Shown in pieces: positions 9,564 through 22,114 of a stretch of DNA of 64,000 bases; position 1 is the first letter of the stretch; the number at the start of each line of letters is the position of its first letter. The stretch comes from Acinetobacter guillouiae CIP 63.46 (GTDB taxonomy: Bacteria; Pseudomonadota; Gammaproteobacteria; Pseudomonadales; Moraxellaceae). Made by a program: the position numbers and the translations under genes. The stretch spans positions 421,397-485,396 of the forward strand of contig NZ_KB849281.1 in assembly GCF_000368145.1 (NCBI RefSeq). Reading direction: 5' to 3'. The notes beneath the pieces were generated by a model that saw only the letters and a list, made by a program, of their open reading frames with translations, ran no database searches and had not been told where the DNA came from.

Positions 9564-9664
9564 ATGTCGACTCTCGCATAAATTCTTGTTCTCGTTAATT
9601 TGAATCCAAAAAATGGTAAGCTAAAACACTGTTTACATGGCTAAAATACCTTAGCTTCCCTAAA

Positions 9665-11839
9665 CTACCATTGGATCCCAGTACCTACAGTTCCCCCAAA
9701 ATCACCACGCGAGTTACCACTTCCACTCACCTTAAACACCCATCGACCATTATCTGAAATTGATGACATCCCGATCGCATACCCACTTTCTCCACGATAA
9801 GTCCCCCCACTGATTGCCATCATACTTTTGCCTGGAATATAAGCTTGAGGTAAACCTGCTGTTGCAAGTGCTTGCGCATTGGCTGCACTGGCTCTTTTCT
9901 CTAAATCATCTATGCGACCATTGGTGTCATAAAATACTTGCTCTAAACGATCGCCTAGATTGGTAATTTTATTACCTAAATCAATATCAGCCTGATTAAG
10001 CGCACCTAAGGCATCACCTACATTATGATATGAGCCGTTATTTACATTGTAGGTTGGCGGAGTGAACTGACCATTTTCATATTTTGCGCCACCGCCTAAA
10101 GATGTTGTGATGTATTGGTTTGATGTATTGAGTTGTGAACCATTAACCGCATCTTTTGAAGTGCTGGATACTTCACCTGCTGCAACATTGGTGATTTTTT
10201 TATTCCCAGCATTTATTCCATTTTGATCTATTGCAACATCACCCACTTTGACTGTGTTTGCTATGACATTATCTGCAGTAACCGTATTTGCGGTAACTGT
10301 GTTAAATTTTACGTCATCCGCAGTTGCAACCTTATATTCCTTACCTCCTAGGCTATTGGTTGTTTCAGTGACCGTCATATTCTGCCCAGCAATAACTGTA
10401 GAATGTTGCCCAGCTTTTTGGTTGATTGAGCTAATCGCATCATTAATGTTGGTTGCACCTGTCCCACCGATGTTGGTAATGGTATTGCCATCTCCGCCTT
10501 GGAATGCACCATCCCCAATAATATTATGAATCTGGCTTCCATTCACCGCATCTTTACTGTTCTGAGCAATACTCCCCTCTGCAACATTGGTGACTTTATT
10601 ACCCGCAGCATCAATACCATTTTTAGTCACACTTGGCCCGCCAGTAATGCTAAGACCATCATTATTGATTACGGTATTGCCTGCAGTCACACTGTCAACC
10701 TGGATATCTTTGGCTAATTCGACACTGACATTATTGGCATTGTTACTGATATTAATATTGCCATCTTTGTTACTAAAATCGACGGTATCGCCTGATTTGA
10801 CTGGATTACTATTGGTTCCATTGGTGGTCAAATTCCAACCTTGGTTTGCAGTTTGAATACGATCGCTCACCGCTTTAAGCTGATCCTCTGTCGCAGCTTG
10901 ACCACTGACAAAGTTATTTGGATTAAATGTTTTATTGGTCAGCCCACCAATAGTTCCTGTTGCACCATTCACAGTTACAGGGTTTGCACCGCCCACAATA
11001 ATTTGTGTTGGTCCCATTTGGGTTTGATAAATACCATTGCTTAGATTGATACTGCCTGCACCAATCCAACTACTATTATTACCTGCATCACTCACCAATG
11101 TACCATCGACGGTACTGATATTCGATTTTGCGCCATCTTTCAGTTCGACTTTGCCATCGCTGATTTTGCTTTTACCAACCGTTAAGCTTCCTGCAGAAGT
11201 AAGATCAATATTTTTTGCTAACTCAACCTGTACTTTTCCAGCTGCCACCTTGGTACTGATATTACTGTCAGCACCAATTACATCAACGCTTTCACCTAAT
11301 TTCTTGTTTACTGTATTGCCATCCTGAGCGGTTAAAGCAAAACCGGCATCATTCAGTCCAGTTTGGATTTCTTTAAGCTGTTCTTCTGTCGCTGCACGAC
11401 CTGTGGTAGCAAAATCATGACTTGATGTGGTCTTATTGGTTAAACCTTCTAGTGTGCCTTTATTGGCATCAAGGACAACATGATTGACCGTATTTTTGAC
11501 GCTAATCACGCCAGAACCCACCACACTTTGAGTGCTACCATCTTGTACGGTAATACCATCTTTATTCAGCACAGTGGAATCCGTTGCGGTACCTGCAGTG
11601 ACGCTATCAATATTTAGGTCTTTATTTAAGCTGAAATCAATGGTTGTCGTTCCATTACTGTCATTTTTTGCACTGACATTTAAATTAGTTTCACCTGTCG
11701 CTAAACCAACATCAACCGTATCGCCTGGTTTGACTTGGGTTGTCCCCAAAATAGCATCCGTTTTGACGTTCCAACCTTTATTGGCATTCTGAGCCACATC
11801 ACTGACTTGTTTTAACTGCTCTTCAGTCGCAGCTTGTTT
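9665..11839 (-). pseudogene. Trimeric autotransporter adhesin, C-terminal part with YadA anchor (after in-frame stop)
   Basis: This is the downstream portion of the large adhesin, in the same frame as 11840-17446 but behind a TAA at 11840-11842. Directly after the stop the frame continues KQAATEEQLKQVSD, the module found at every other repeat junction, so the stop is a point change in one ancestral gene. It contains further neck/stalk repeats (VNGSQLN, NITNIG motifs), a coiled-coil segment (LGDRLEQVFYDTNGRIDDLE), and the C-terminal YadA beta-barrel anchor ending in aromatic Trp (GTGIQW). A possible GTG restart at 11797 has no visible ribosome site and no signal peptide, so secretion is unlikely unless the stop is read through. 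Confidence 0.85.
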
Positions 11840-14800
11840 TTAATTGTAAATTGCATTTGGATCCCAAGTGGTATTGCTTAAACCACTCACCCGCCCTGTT
11901 GAGCCATTCACGCTAACAGGGTTTGCACCACCTACAACAATTTGTGTTGGACCGACTTGGGTTTGATAGATGCCATTACTGACATTGATATTTCCTGCAC
12001 CCAGCGTACTGCTATTGGTACCATCGCTGACAATTGTGCTATTCACTGTACTAATATTCGATTTGCCCGCATCTTTTAATTCAACTTGACCATCTGTAAT
12101 TTTACTGGTACCGACCGTTAAACTACCTGCAGTACTCAGATCAATATTTTTGGCAAGCTCTATTTCAACTTTGCCACCAGTAACTTTGGTGGCAATATTG
12201 CTATCGGCACCAATAACTTCAATACTTTCGCCCAATTTTTTGTTAATGGTATTGCCGTCGCCAGCCGTTAAGCCAAAGCCCGCATCATTGAGCCCAGTTT
12301 GCATCTGTTTGAGCTGTTCTTCTGTGGCCGCGCGACCGACTGTAGCAAAGTCATTACTGGATGTAGTTGTATTGCTTAGGCCTGTAATTGTTCCTGTATT
12401 ACCATTGACTGTTATTGGATTCCCACCTGTGGCAGGTCCAATCTTGACCACTGGCTCAAGCCCAAAGCTAATTCCATTATTGCCTGTGTTGGTAATTTTA
12501 ATGTTGCCATCGGTTGCACTAAAATCAACATTTTCACCGAGACCAATCGTATCTTTTGCTGCAGTGTCAGCATTTGCACTAATGCTAAATCCTTTATCGA
12601 TGATCTGTTTAATCTGGCTACCATTTACTGCATCCATAGAGCTGTCACTAATATCACCCAATGCAACATTGGTCAATTTATTGGTCCCCGCATTGATTCC
12701 TGTCACGGTCACACTTGGTGAATTCGGCACAGCACCGCCACTTGCGTTTACAAAAGTTAAGCCTTTGCTATCGATCACGGTGCCACTCGCATTTACACTA
12801 TCGAGCTGAATATCTTTAGCGAGTTTAATGGTTAGTTTATTGTCGGTACTGTCTGCAACCACGCCGATGTTATTGTCGGTTAAATTACTCGCAACAGATT
12901 CACCACCGACAATACTCAAGCGTTGCCCCAATCTACGATCAACATTCACACCAGCATTATCTCCAGCAAATGTAATTGGTGTTGCCAATTGATCCTCTGT
13001 TGCAGCGCGCCCAGATAAATAATTACTTGGATCAAAGGTAGTATTGGTTAATCCTGTAATCGTGCCATTTTTGCCATTAATGGCAATGTTTGCCCCACCA
13101 GGAAGTCCGCCCACATTAACGATTTCTGCAAGTTTTAGATCGACATTTGCACCAGTGTGACCAATGGCTAGATTGCCATCACTATTTGAAAAATCGACTG
13201 TATCTGTGGCTGCAATATTTGTAGTGCCTGTAGCGTCTTTGTTGGTGGTTAAATTCCAACCTTTATTGGCATTTTCAGCCACCTCATTGACTAACTTAAG
13301 CTGTTCTTCCGTTGCTGCACGCCCCATTTTGGCAAAGTCTGATTCAGTTAAAGTTTTATTGGTTAGTCCTGTCAAAGTACCTGTCGTACCACTTAACACA
13401 ACATTATTGCTCGCATTTTTTAAGTTAATGGTATTGGCATTTGCGCTATTACTGCTTGCCCCAGCAGTAATCACTGTCTGAGTGGAGGTGCTGATATTAC
13501 TATTATTGGTGCTGTCTTTAATTTCCACCTGCCCATCTGTAATTTTGGAAGTGCCGACGCTTAAGCTTCCTTGAGCAGTCAGGTTGACATCTTTGGCCAA
13601 TTTTAATTGCAAAGTATCGGTACCATTACTTACAACCCCAAGATTGCCATCTGTAAGTACCCCAGTCGCTCCACCAGTGAGCTTTAATTGCTCACCCAAT
13701 TTACGCTCTACTTTCGCGCCAGTGTCTCCAACAAAGCTTAATGGCGTATCTGCTAAATCGGTAATGGCTTGATTGGTTTGATACAATTGACTGCCATTGA
13801 TTGTATCTGTACTTGAGCTACTGACACGCCCAGCAGCAACATTGACAATGGTTCGTTCAGCCCCGACATCTCCGACACTTACACTAGAAGAAGCAGCGGG
13901 AGCTCCTGCAAAATTATAGGTTTTGCCATTAATTGTGGCTGATTTGGTTGCCACATAAGCTGCCGAAACTGAGTTATTTCCTAAAACTACAGCATTTTCA
14001 TGTGATGCTGTTGCAGACTTACCCAATACAGTTGCGCCTTTCGCACTCACCGAAGCACTATTTCCGATTGCGACCGCATCCTCTTGAAGTGCATTGGTTT
14101 CCGTACCCACCGCAATTGAATTTAAAGCATTTGCATTGGATTGTTTGCCGAGTGCAATCGCATTGATTCCATTTGAAGTTGCATTATTGCCTATTGCAGT
14201 GGCATCTTTAGCACGACTTACACTGTTGACACCAAACGCTATCGCATTTTCACCCGCACTTTCTGCGTTTTGACCAATTGCCGTGGCTTTTGCTGCATAG
14301 CTTTTTGCTTGAGAGCCTATTGCCAAACCATCTTGAGAAGTACTGTTTGCATCTGAACCTATTGCAGTAGAATTCGCACCCGAAGCTTTAGCATTATCTC
14401 CATAGGCCATACTGTCTTCAGCAGTTGCTGTGGCAAAACGTCCTAATGCAACACTCTGCGCACCATTGGCTTTAGACTGATAACCAATTGCCGTCGCATT
14501 ATCTCCCTGAGACAATGCTTGGCGACCAATTGCAATCCCTTGATCTGCGGAATTAACTTCAGCATCACTCCCTACAACGACCGCATAGTTTGACTTGGTG
14601 CCGTCCGCCTCAGAACCATTCCCTATAACAATACTATCTTCGCCACGGCTTTCTGCGCTTTTCCCCATCGCAATATTATTTGTACCTGTGGCAATCGAAG
14701 AATCACCGATTGAAATTGAGGAAACCCCTACTGAACCCGCACCCGCACCAATCGCAACTGATTTTTCTCTTGCTACAATCACATTACTACCTAAAGCAAC

Positions 14801-17446
14801 ACTCCCCGCTGCAAGGGAAGATGTACTGGCACTCGGGCCAATTGCTAAAGAATTGTCGCCATTTGCCCCTGTATTGTTTTTATTATTGATATCCGTGGTA
14901 TTTACTGAAAAGTATTGTGGTCCTGCTTCCGCAACAGCTGTTTTTAATTGCCCAAAATTCACCGCTGAGGACAGATCATTTTCATCGCCTTTTACGTTGC
15001 GAATAATCGTTCCATCAGTACCGACTAAATTCACAACTGATTTGTCTGAGTTATACAACACAGCATCAGGTACTACGCCACCAATTTGTCCTGTACCCAG
15101 TAAATCAAAAGCATCTTGAATTGTTGTTGGAAGCTTACTGGTATTTCCTGAAGAATCTTTAACATTGACTTGGATTAGAGGTAAAGTACCGCCACTTCCA
15201 ATAGTTGCAGGATTACCTTTTGCATCCGTTGCGCCCATCACACGGATAATGTCATTTTGTAAAGCTTTAATCTGATTGACCGTCACCGCATCTTGCAATT
15301 CTGAACCATCTGCAACATTGGTAATTCGACGTTGCTCATTTTTATTCCCGACCGAAACAATGTTAAAGCCCCCCACACCACCAGAGACATTGGTGATATA
15401 ACCATTTCCAAGTGAGTTATTTTGCGCAATACTTCCTGAACCTAATGCCACATCACTTTGACCTGCTAAAGAATCCAAGCCAATTGCAACCCCTGAAGTA
15501 CCCGTCACAATCGAGTCATAACCGAGTGCAACACCACCTTGAGCAACACTTGCTCGTGTTCCAACTGCAACCCCTAAACTTTCAGTAAATGTTGCCGCAC
15601 CGATCGCCACTGAGCTTTGTACGGTAGCATTTCTATCTTTATTGCTGCCAAAACCAATTGAAATATTCTGATTACCCGATAAGTTTGTTCCTGCATCGCT
15701 ACCTAAAGCGATATTGTAATCAGAACTTGTTGAGTTGACTGTTGAATTGCTACCCGCACCAACCCCTATAGCAATCGATTGGTTACCACTAATATTTTGT
15801 CCTGCGTTTGCTCCAACGGCGATATGCCCATTGCGGTCAAATGTACCAGAACCAATAGAACCTACTCCTGCTGCACTACCAATTGAAACACCATTAACCA
15901 CACTAGATTTTGCGCCATCACCCAATGCAATTGAACTCGCACCTCCTGAAGTCGCTTGATTTCCGATTGCGACGCTCGCAGTTCCACTCGCAGACACTGA
16001 ATTTCCGATCGCATTGGCATTGGTCGCAGCGGATGCCGAGGTTCCTATCGCATTGGCATTGGTTCCCACGGCATTTGCACCCTGACCAATTGCATTTGAA
16101 TGCGTTCCTGTTGCTATAGCAGCATCCCCAATCGCAATACTTGAAGGCCCACCCGCCAATGCAGAAGACCCCAATGCAACACTTTTATCGCCAACAGACA
16201 TATTGGCGCCATTTTGCAGAGCTGTAAGGAACTGATTCACTTGCAATGCAGAGACGGCAACCCCATTAATTTCAGTAATTGTACTGGGATCTGTTCCCAT
16301 TGCAGTGACAGGAATACCATTGATTGCAATCAGTTGCGTATTGGATACGTTATAAGTCGGGGTCAATGCTCTCGCTTGACCACCATTTCCAATAGAGGTT
16401 GAATTGGCGCCAAGTGCGCCTGTTTCTTTACCAAAAGCAATAGAATAATCATTTATGGCATTGGCTGTATTTCCGACAGCAATACTGTTGAGTCCTGTAG
16501 CATTTGAGAGATGACCGATAGCGATTGATAGCTCACCTTCAGATTTTGCCACAGGGCCTATAGCGAGAGAATTTAAACCATTGGCTTGTGAATCAACAAG
16601 AGATGAGTTGGTGTGGAAATATTTGATACCTTGACCACTTTGGAAAAGTAAATCATTCACTTGTCCACCTGTCACTGCATCTGTAGATCCTGCAGCAATA
16701 CTACCGTTGGCTAAATTTGTGAGCTTATCGCCACCAAGATCTAAACCATTTGCTGTACTGGTCAATACGGTATTATTTGTTGTATCACCAATTTTTACTG
16801 AGTTAAACTCTGGATCATCCACTGTGGAAATTGAAATATCTGTACCCGCATTGGTCACAGCAATATTTTTACCATTCACAAAATTCACGGTATCTGTAGC
16901 TTTTACAGCTCTAGACGTCCCACCATTGCTTTGTATATTCCAAGTTTGGTTCTTCAGCGAATTCAAATCCGTGGCAGATGCTTTGCTGGTTAACCCAGTG
17001 TTGACATCATTGACTTGACTATTCAATGTATTGAAATCTGACTGTGACACTTTCGTCGCCAGCCCCGTGCTTGAATCATTTACTTGGTTATTTAAGCTAT
17101 CAAAATCAACCTGTGATACCTTTGTGACCAACCCCGTAGAAGTATTATTAACTTGATCATCAAGAGTATTTAAATCATTTTTTGCTTGATCTAAATCAGT
17201 ATTTACTGTTGTTAATGAAATACCATTTGCAAACACATCTCCAGTTGCAGTTAAACTACCATTTACATTTAAACTCTCGTTAATATCTTGTGCTAAAATA
17301 GCATTTGAATTAACAATAAATAATAAAAACATCGAACCTTTCACAATTTTATTAATTTTCGATTTCTTATTACCTTTTACAATTTCAGAAACTACAACCC
17401 AGCTTCCCACTGTAGCATTCCAGACCAGTTTATACACTTTATTCAT
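11840..17446 (-). CDS. Trimeric autotransporter adhesin (Ata/YadA-like), passenger, prematurely terminated
   Basis: This 1868-residue reading frame encodes the passenger of a YadA-type (type Vc) adhesin. The N-terminus MNKVYKLVWNATVGSWVVVSE is an extended signal peptide region (ESPR) followed by a hydrophobic core ending ILAQD. Many YadA head repeats follow (pattern x-A-I-G-x-x-A-x-A-x-G), then ESPR-type necks (VNGSQL) and stalk modules containing GLTNKT and RAATEEQLK. The frame stops at TAA 11840-11842, removing the membrane anchor encoded just downstream. Without readthrough or a correction, the product would be exported to the periplasm but not displayed. With the downstream part the gene has 2594 codons. 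The gene is monocistronic, with a long AT-rich leader. Confidence 0.85.
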   Translation of the reverse strand: MNKVYKLVWNATVGSWVVVSEIVKGNKKSKINKIVKGSMFLLFIVNSNAILAQDINESLNVNGSLTATGDVFANGISLTTVNTDLDQAKNDLNTLDDQVNNTSTGLVTKVSQVDFDSLNNQVNDSSTGLATKVSQSDFNTLNSQVNDVNTGLTSKASATDLNSLKNQTWNIQSNGGTSRAVKATDTVNFVNGKNIAVTNAGTDISISTVDDPEFNSVKIGDTTNNTVLTSTANGLDLGGDKLTNLANGSIAAGSTDAVTGGQVNDLLFQSGQGIKYFHTNSSLVDSQANGLNSLAIGPVAKSEGELSIAIGHLSNATGLNSIAVGNTANAINDYSIAFGKETGALGANSTSIGNGGQARALTPTYNVSNTQLIAINGIPVTAMGTDPSTITEINGVAVSALQVNQFLTALQNGANMSVGDKSVALGSSALAGGPSSIAIGDAAIATGTHSNAIGQGANAVGTNANAIGTSASAATNANAIGNSVSASGTASVAIGNQATSGGASSIALGDGAKSSVVNGVSIGSAAGVGSIGSGTFDRNGHIAVGANAGQNISGNQSIAIGVGAGSNSTVNSTSSDYNIALGSDAGTNLSGNQNISIGFGSNKDRNATVQSSVAIGAATFTESLGVAVGTRASVAQGGVALGYDSIVTGTSGVAIGLDSLAGQSDVALGSGSIAQNNSLGNGYITNVSGGVGGFNIVSVGNKNEQRRITNVADGSELQDAVTVNQIKALQNDIIRVMGATDAKGNPATIGSGGTLPLIQVNVKDSSGNTSKLPTTIQDAFDLLGTGQIGGVVPDAVLYNSDKSVVNLVGTDGTIIRNVKGDENDLSSAVNFGQLKTAVAEAGPQYFSVNTTDINNKNNTGANGDNSLAIGPSASTSSLAAGSVALGSNVIVAREKSVAIGAGAGSVGVSSISIGDSSIATGTNNIAMGKSAESRGEDSIVIGNGSEADGTKSNYAVVVGSDAEVNSADQGIAIGRQALSQGDNATAIGYQSKANGAQSVALGRFATATAEDSMAYGDNAKASGANSTAIGSDANSTSQDGLAIGSQAKSYAAKATAIGQNAESAGENAIAFGVNSVSRAKDATAIGNNATSNGINAIALGKQSNANALNSIAVGTETNALQEDAVAIGNSASVSAKGATVLGKSATASHENAVVLGNNSVSAAYVATKSATINGKTYNFAGAPAASSSVSVGDVGAERTIVNVAAGRVSSSSTDTINGSQLYQTNQAITDLADTPLSFVGDTGAKVERKLGEQLKLTGGATGVLTDGNLGVVSNGTDTLQLKLAKDVNLTAQGSLSVGTSKITDGQVEIKDSTNNSNISTSTQTVITAGASSNSANANTINLKNASNNVVLSGTTGTLTGLTNKTLTESDFAKMGRAATEEQLKLVNEVAENANKGWNLTTNKDATGTTNIAATDTVDFSNSDGNLAIGHTGANVDLKLAEIVNVGGLPGGANIAINGKNGTITGLTNTTFDPSNYLSGRAATEDQLATPITFAGDNAGVNVDRRLGQRLSIVGGESVASNLTDNNIGVVADSTDNKLTIKLAKDIQLDSVNASGTVIDSKGLTFVNASGGAVPNSPSVTVTGINAGTNKLTNVALGDISDSSMDAVNGSQIKQIIDKGFSISANADTAAKDTIGLGENVDFSATDGNIKITNTGNNGISFGLEPVVKIGPATGGNPITVNGNTGTITGLSNTTTSSNDFATVGRAATEEQLKQMQTGLNDAGFGLTAGDGNTINKKLGESIEVIGADSNIATKVTGGKVEIELAKNIDLSTAGSLTVGTSKITDGQVELKDAGKSNISTVNSTIVSDGTNSSTLGAGNINVSNGIYQTQVGPTQIVVGGANPVSVNGSTGRVSGLSNTTWDPNAIYN

Positions 17447-17980
17447 AATATATACCTACATTTATAATGAAGTTTTTAATTTATTAATTACTTTTCAAAT
17501 AAAATGCACAATATATTTATATTTTTCCATACTGTTTACCAAACGATACATTTTGCTAACACCAGAAAAACAAATATCCAATATTAAAATAAATAATATA
17601 TTATTTTCAATAACTTATGATAAAATAACCATCGATACAAACACCTTAAAAATACAAAAGAATTTGTTTATCTTTATTAAATTTATTTTTAAATAAATTA
17701 AATTTTAATAAAAAATTACCAATCAACATAGTCTCATTAGAAATAAATAAGAAATCCAAGCAAAAAATAAAGATTAGAATTTTTCTTTAGTTAAGTAAAA
17801 TTTAATATTCTTTATATTTTTCATATTATTTAAATGAATAAAAAAACAATGAAATAATATATTTTAAATATGGATGTTTTACACAACCTCGATTGATATA
17901 GTATTTTCCATTTAACGTAAAAAAATGAACATTCTATTCATAATCAAATATAGATTAAATAATAAAGGTGGGGCCGTAAA
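17447..17980. other. AT-rich divergent promoter region (adhesin / aspT)
   Basis: This gap lies between the divergent adhesin and aspT genes. It is extremely AT-rich with no open coding stretch, long A/T tracts and no clear palindrome. The AT tracts would suit silencing by an H-NS-type protein, an inference from composition only. Confidence 0.45.
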
Positions 17981-19666
17981 ATGATTGAATGGCTACAAGG
18001 TGAATTAAAACATAGTCCTGAAATCCTATTATTTTTATCCTTAGCAATAGGGTTTTGGATCGGTCAATTTCAATTTGGAAAGTTTCAATTTGGTGGTGTT
18101 GCAGGATCATTACTTGTCGCTGTTATTCTAAGTCTTATTGGGGTACCAATCGACAATGGTGTAAAAGCGATTCTTTTTGCTTTATTTATTTATGCAGTCG
18201 GTTTTGAAAGTGGCCCACAGTTTTTTAAATCGCTTGGACCACAATCCATTAAAGAAATTTTGTTGGCTATTTTTATGGCTGTATGTGGACTCATTACGGT
18301 CTTAGTCATGGCAAAAATCTTTAATCTAGATAAAGGCTTAGCCGCAGGTCTAGCTGCAGGTGGGATGACCCAGTCTGCGATTATTGGTACTGCGGGCGAT
18401 GCGATTTCTCGCCTAGACTTACCACTTGCAGAAATTCAGAAACTTCAAGCCAATGTTGCGATTGGATATGCCGTGACCTATATCTTTGGTTCTCTAGGCG
18501 CAATTATTGTCTGTGTGAATATCTTGCCAAAATTTATGGGACGAGAAATTCATGATGATGCCTTAAAAGCGCAAGCGGAACAGTTAAAAGGTGCATTTGA
18601 ACTGGCACCTGGTCAAGAATTGGCTATGCCTGAAATTGTTGGTCGTATTTACAAAGTCAAACAAGCATCAGGACACACCATTGCCGAACTCGAAACACAA
18701 GTACCGAGTGTCACCATTGAACGATTAAAACGCAAAGATCAATTTATTGATGTTGCGCCAGAAATTACCTTACAGAAAGATGATGTTGTTCTGGTCGTTG
18801 GTCGCAGGGCAAGTATCGTTTCCATTGCCGAGTTTATTGGATCTGAGTTGCAATCCTCACAAGGCATGGAAATGATCATGGATACCACAGATGTCATATT
18901 ACGAAACTCAAAATATGCCAACCGTACCCTTGGAGATATCAAAGCCAATACACCAGATTATTTAAAGCATGGCATTTATGTACTTGCAATTAAACGTAAC
19001 AGTGAAGCACAAGCTTTAAGTGATGATACGGTCCTGCGTCAAGGCGATGTGGTCACCGTATATGGAACTAAAAGTGATCTTGAGCGCTTAGTCAAAGAGG
19101 CGGGTAAAGCTTTACCAGAAAGCTTAAAAACAGACTGGATTTTCCACGGTGCAGGTTTAGTTGTTGGTTTAGTCATTGGCCTATTTGTTGTACGTATTGG
19201 TGATGTTCCTTTAACCCTTGGTGCAGGTGGCGGTGCGCTGTTATCAGGTCTGTTATTTGGTTGGCTACGTAGCCGTAACCAAGTCCACGGCAATATGCCT
19301 TTAGCCGCTTCACAACTTCTCAAAGATTTAGGTCTTGCTGGTTTTGTTGCTGCTGTCGGTTTGCAATCAGGTTTACAGGCCATTCAAACCATTAAAGAAA
19401 GTGGCTTGTCCCTGTTTATGATCGGAATGGTGGTCACACTAGTACCGCTGATTCTTTCAATGCTGTTTGCCCGTTATGTACTCCGTTATAACAATGTCGC
19501 CGTAATGGCTGGAGCATTAACTGGCTCACGCAGTGCAAACCCCGCTTTTGGTGGCGTACTCGACAAAGCTGGAAACTCAATTCCGACCGTCCCATTTGCG
19601 ATTACCTATGCACTCGCAAATGTATTTTTAACCTTGCTTGGCCCTCTGATTGTCGGTTTAGCATAA
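17981..19666 (+). CDS. aspT: Aspartate:alanine antiporter AspT
   Basis: The 561-residue inner-membrane exchanger of the AAEx family has two blocks of membrane helices (about 1-180 and 385-560) flanking a large soluble segment. That segment holds two RCK_C/TrkA-C-type domains, with parallel motifs DDVVLVVGRRAS and GDVVTVYGTKSD. The conserved family stretches GLAAGGMTQSAIIGTAGDA and MAGALTGSRSANPA are present. It exchanges external aspartate for internal alanine. With the decarboxylase encoded 54 bp downstream this consumes a proton and generates proton motive force. A strong AGGTGGGG ribosome site precedes the ATG. Confidence 0.93.
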   Translation: MIEWLQGELKHSPEILLFLSLAIGFWIGQFQFGKFQFGGVAGSLLVAVILSLIGVPIDNGVKAILFALFIYAVGFESGPQFFKSLGPQSIKEILLAIFMAVCGLITVLVMAKIFNLDKGLAAGLAAGGMTQSAIIGTAGDAISRLDLPLAEIQKLQANVAIGYAVTYIFGSLGAIIVCVNILPKFMGREIHDDALKAQAEQLKGAFELAPGQELAMPEIVGRIYKVKQASGHTIAELETQVPSVTIERLKRKDQFIDVAPEITLQKDDVVLVVGRRASIVSIAEFIGSELQSSQGMEMIMDTTDVILRNSKYANRTLGDIKANTPDYLKHGIYVLAIKRNSEAQALSDDTVLRQGDVVTVYGTKSDLERLVKEAGKALPESLKTDWIFHGAGLVVGLVIGLFVVRIGDVPLTLGAGGGALLSGLLFGWLRSRNQVHGNMPLAASQLLKDLGLAGFVAAVGLQSGLQAIQTIKESGLSLFMIGMVVTLVPLILSMLFARYVLRYNNVAVMAGALTGSRSANPAFGGVLDKAGNSIPTVPFAITYALANVFLTLLGPLIVGLA

Positions 19667-19705
19667 ATAATTTTATAAATTTCAAACTCATTCACTTCAA
19701 GATAA

Positions 19706-21322
<1,617 letters not shown>

Positions 21323-21351
21323 GTATAAATAGATTAAGTATTTGTTTTAAA

Positions 21352-21377
21352 AAAAGATCGCATTAATGCGATCTTTT
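21352..21377. terminator. Intrinsic terminator of aspT-asdA
   Basis: AAAAGATCGCAT and ATGCGATCTTTT form a perfect 12-bp inverted repeat around TA, with A/T ends working on either strand. It lies 30 bp after the asdA stop. Confidence 0.75.
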
Positions 21378-21453
21378 CTGTTTGCGAATAGCTAACCAAG
21401 TTAAGCTCTATTTACTTGTAGTTATCAAATCTCATCACAGTATTCAAACAGTC

Positions 21454-21918
21454 TTAATTCTGCACTTTACATTTTATTGCTTTTGCAGGAGTAATATTGG
21501 TCGCTGAAACTAATTGAGTTGAATCAAAACCTTCAGTTTCCTCTATAAATAAATGATAGTCTTTAATATGAATCGTTGCCTGTCCCTCATATTGGCAATA
21601 ATCTTTTTTAATATTGTCTGGTAACTTAAAAGTCTTTTTTGCTGCATCAAAGTTGCTAAAGCAAAACCATACATCTCGTGTATCACCTTTTGGGCGTGGA
21701 ATAAGTGCAGCTGATGTTTTGTTAGGTTCAAAGCAAATATCATCGCCCATATAATCCAAATATTCAGGGTCTAAATTACGTGAAAATTTTCCTGTTAAAG
21801 TGGCTAGTCCCTGATAATTTTTAAAACCAGACTCGGTGTTTGTGTATTTGAAGCTTTGTGCTTGTGCAAATACTGGCAATATCCCTAAGGCAATCACTAA
21901 AATTTTGTTCATCATCAT
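21454..21918 (-). CDS. Hypothetical secreted protein, 154 aa
   Basis: A signal peptide (hydrophobic core VIALGILPVFA, cleavage near AQA-QS) predicts periplasmic or extracellular location of a mature protein of about 130 residues. The mature part has four cysteines (CFEPN, WFCFSN, YCQYEG, KCKVQN) that could make two disulfides. Three ATG codons stand in tandem at the start; AGGA lies best for the third (21910-21912). I do not recognise the family. It ends in a gap downstream of the asdA terminator and has no operon partner. Confidence 0.65.
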   Translation of the reverse strand: MMMNKILVIALGILPVFAQAQSFKYTNTESGFKNYQGLATLTGKFSRNLDPEYLDYMGDDICFEPNKTSAALIPRPKGDTRDVWFCFSNFDAAKKTFKLPDNIKKDYCQYEGQATIHIKDYHLFIEETEGFDSTQLVSATNITPAKAIKCKVQN

Positions 21919-21996
21919 CCTAATCTACATTTTATAAAGTGCTAAATTTGCAGTAATTTTACCCAATCTTAACAAATAAAAGAACCACCTAGACAT

Positions 21997-22095
21997 CTAT
22001 GACAACAGCCTTTTACTCAACAGCTTGACTTGTTCAATTTGTTGCGTGGCCACCATAAGCTTTGGATAATCATCAGTAAGAGGATATTTTTCCTT
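21997..22095 (-). pseudogene. C-terminal remnant of an unidentified gene
   Basis: On the minus strand an open stretch of 33 codons reads EKYPLTDDYPKLMVATQQ through to SKRLLS and a TAG at 21997-21999. The composition looks like a genuine protein tail, but there is no start codon context and an in-frame stop lies just upstream. It abuts the duplicated gene start at 22115-22286, so this is probably the 3' end of a gene truncated by a rearrangement. Confidence 0.35.
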
Positions 22096-22114
22096 ATTTT
22101 AAGAGATTGGCGAA

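Noticed and set aside
12150-12809. Long plus-strand reading frame opposite the adhesin repeats (and similar ones at 10248-11792, 13164-13481 and 14595-15119)
   Set aside because: These are mirror frames of the repetitive adhesin sequence, with low-complexity Leu/Pro/Ser/Val products and no start signals.
9665-17446. A frameshift as the cause of the split adhesin
   Set aside because: Counting codons across 11839-11842 shows both halves in the same frame, so a nonsense codon and not an indel divides them.
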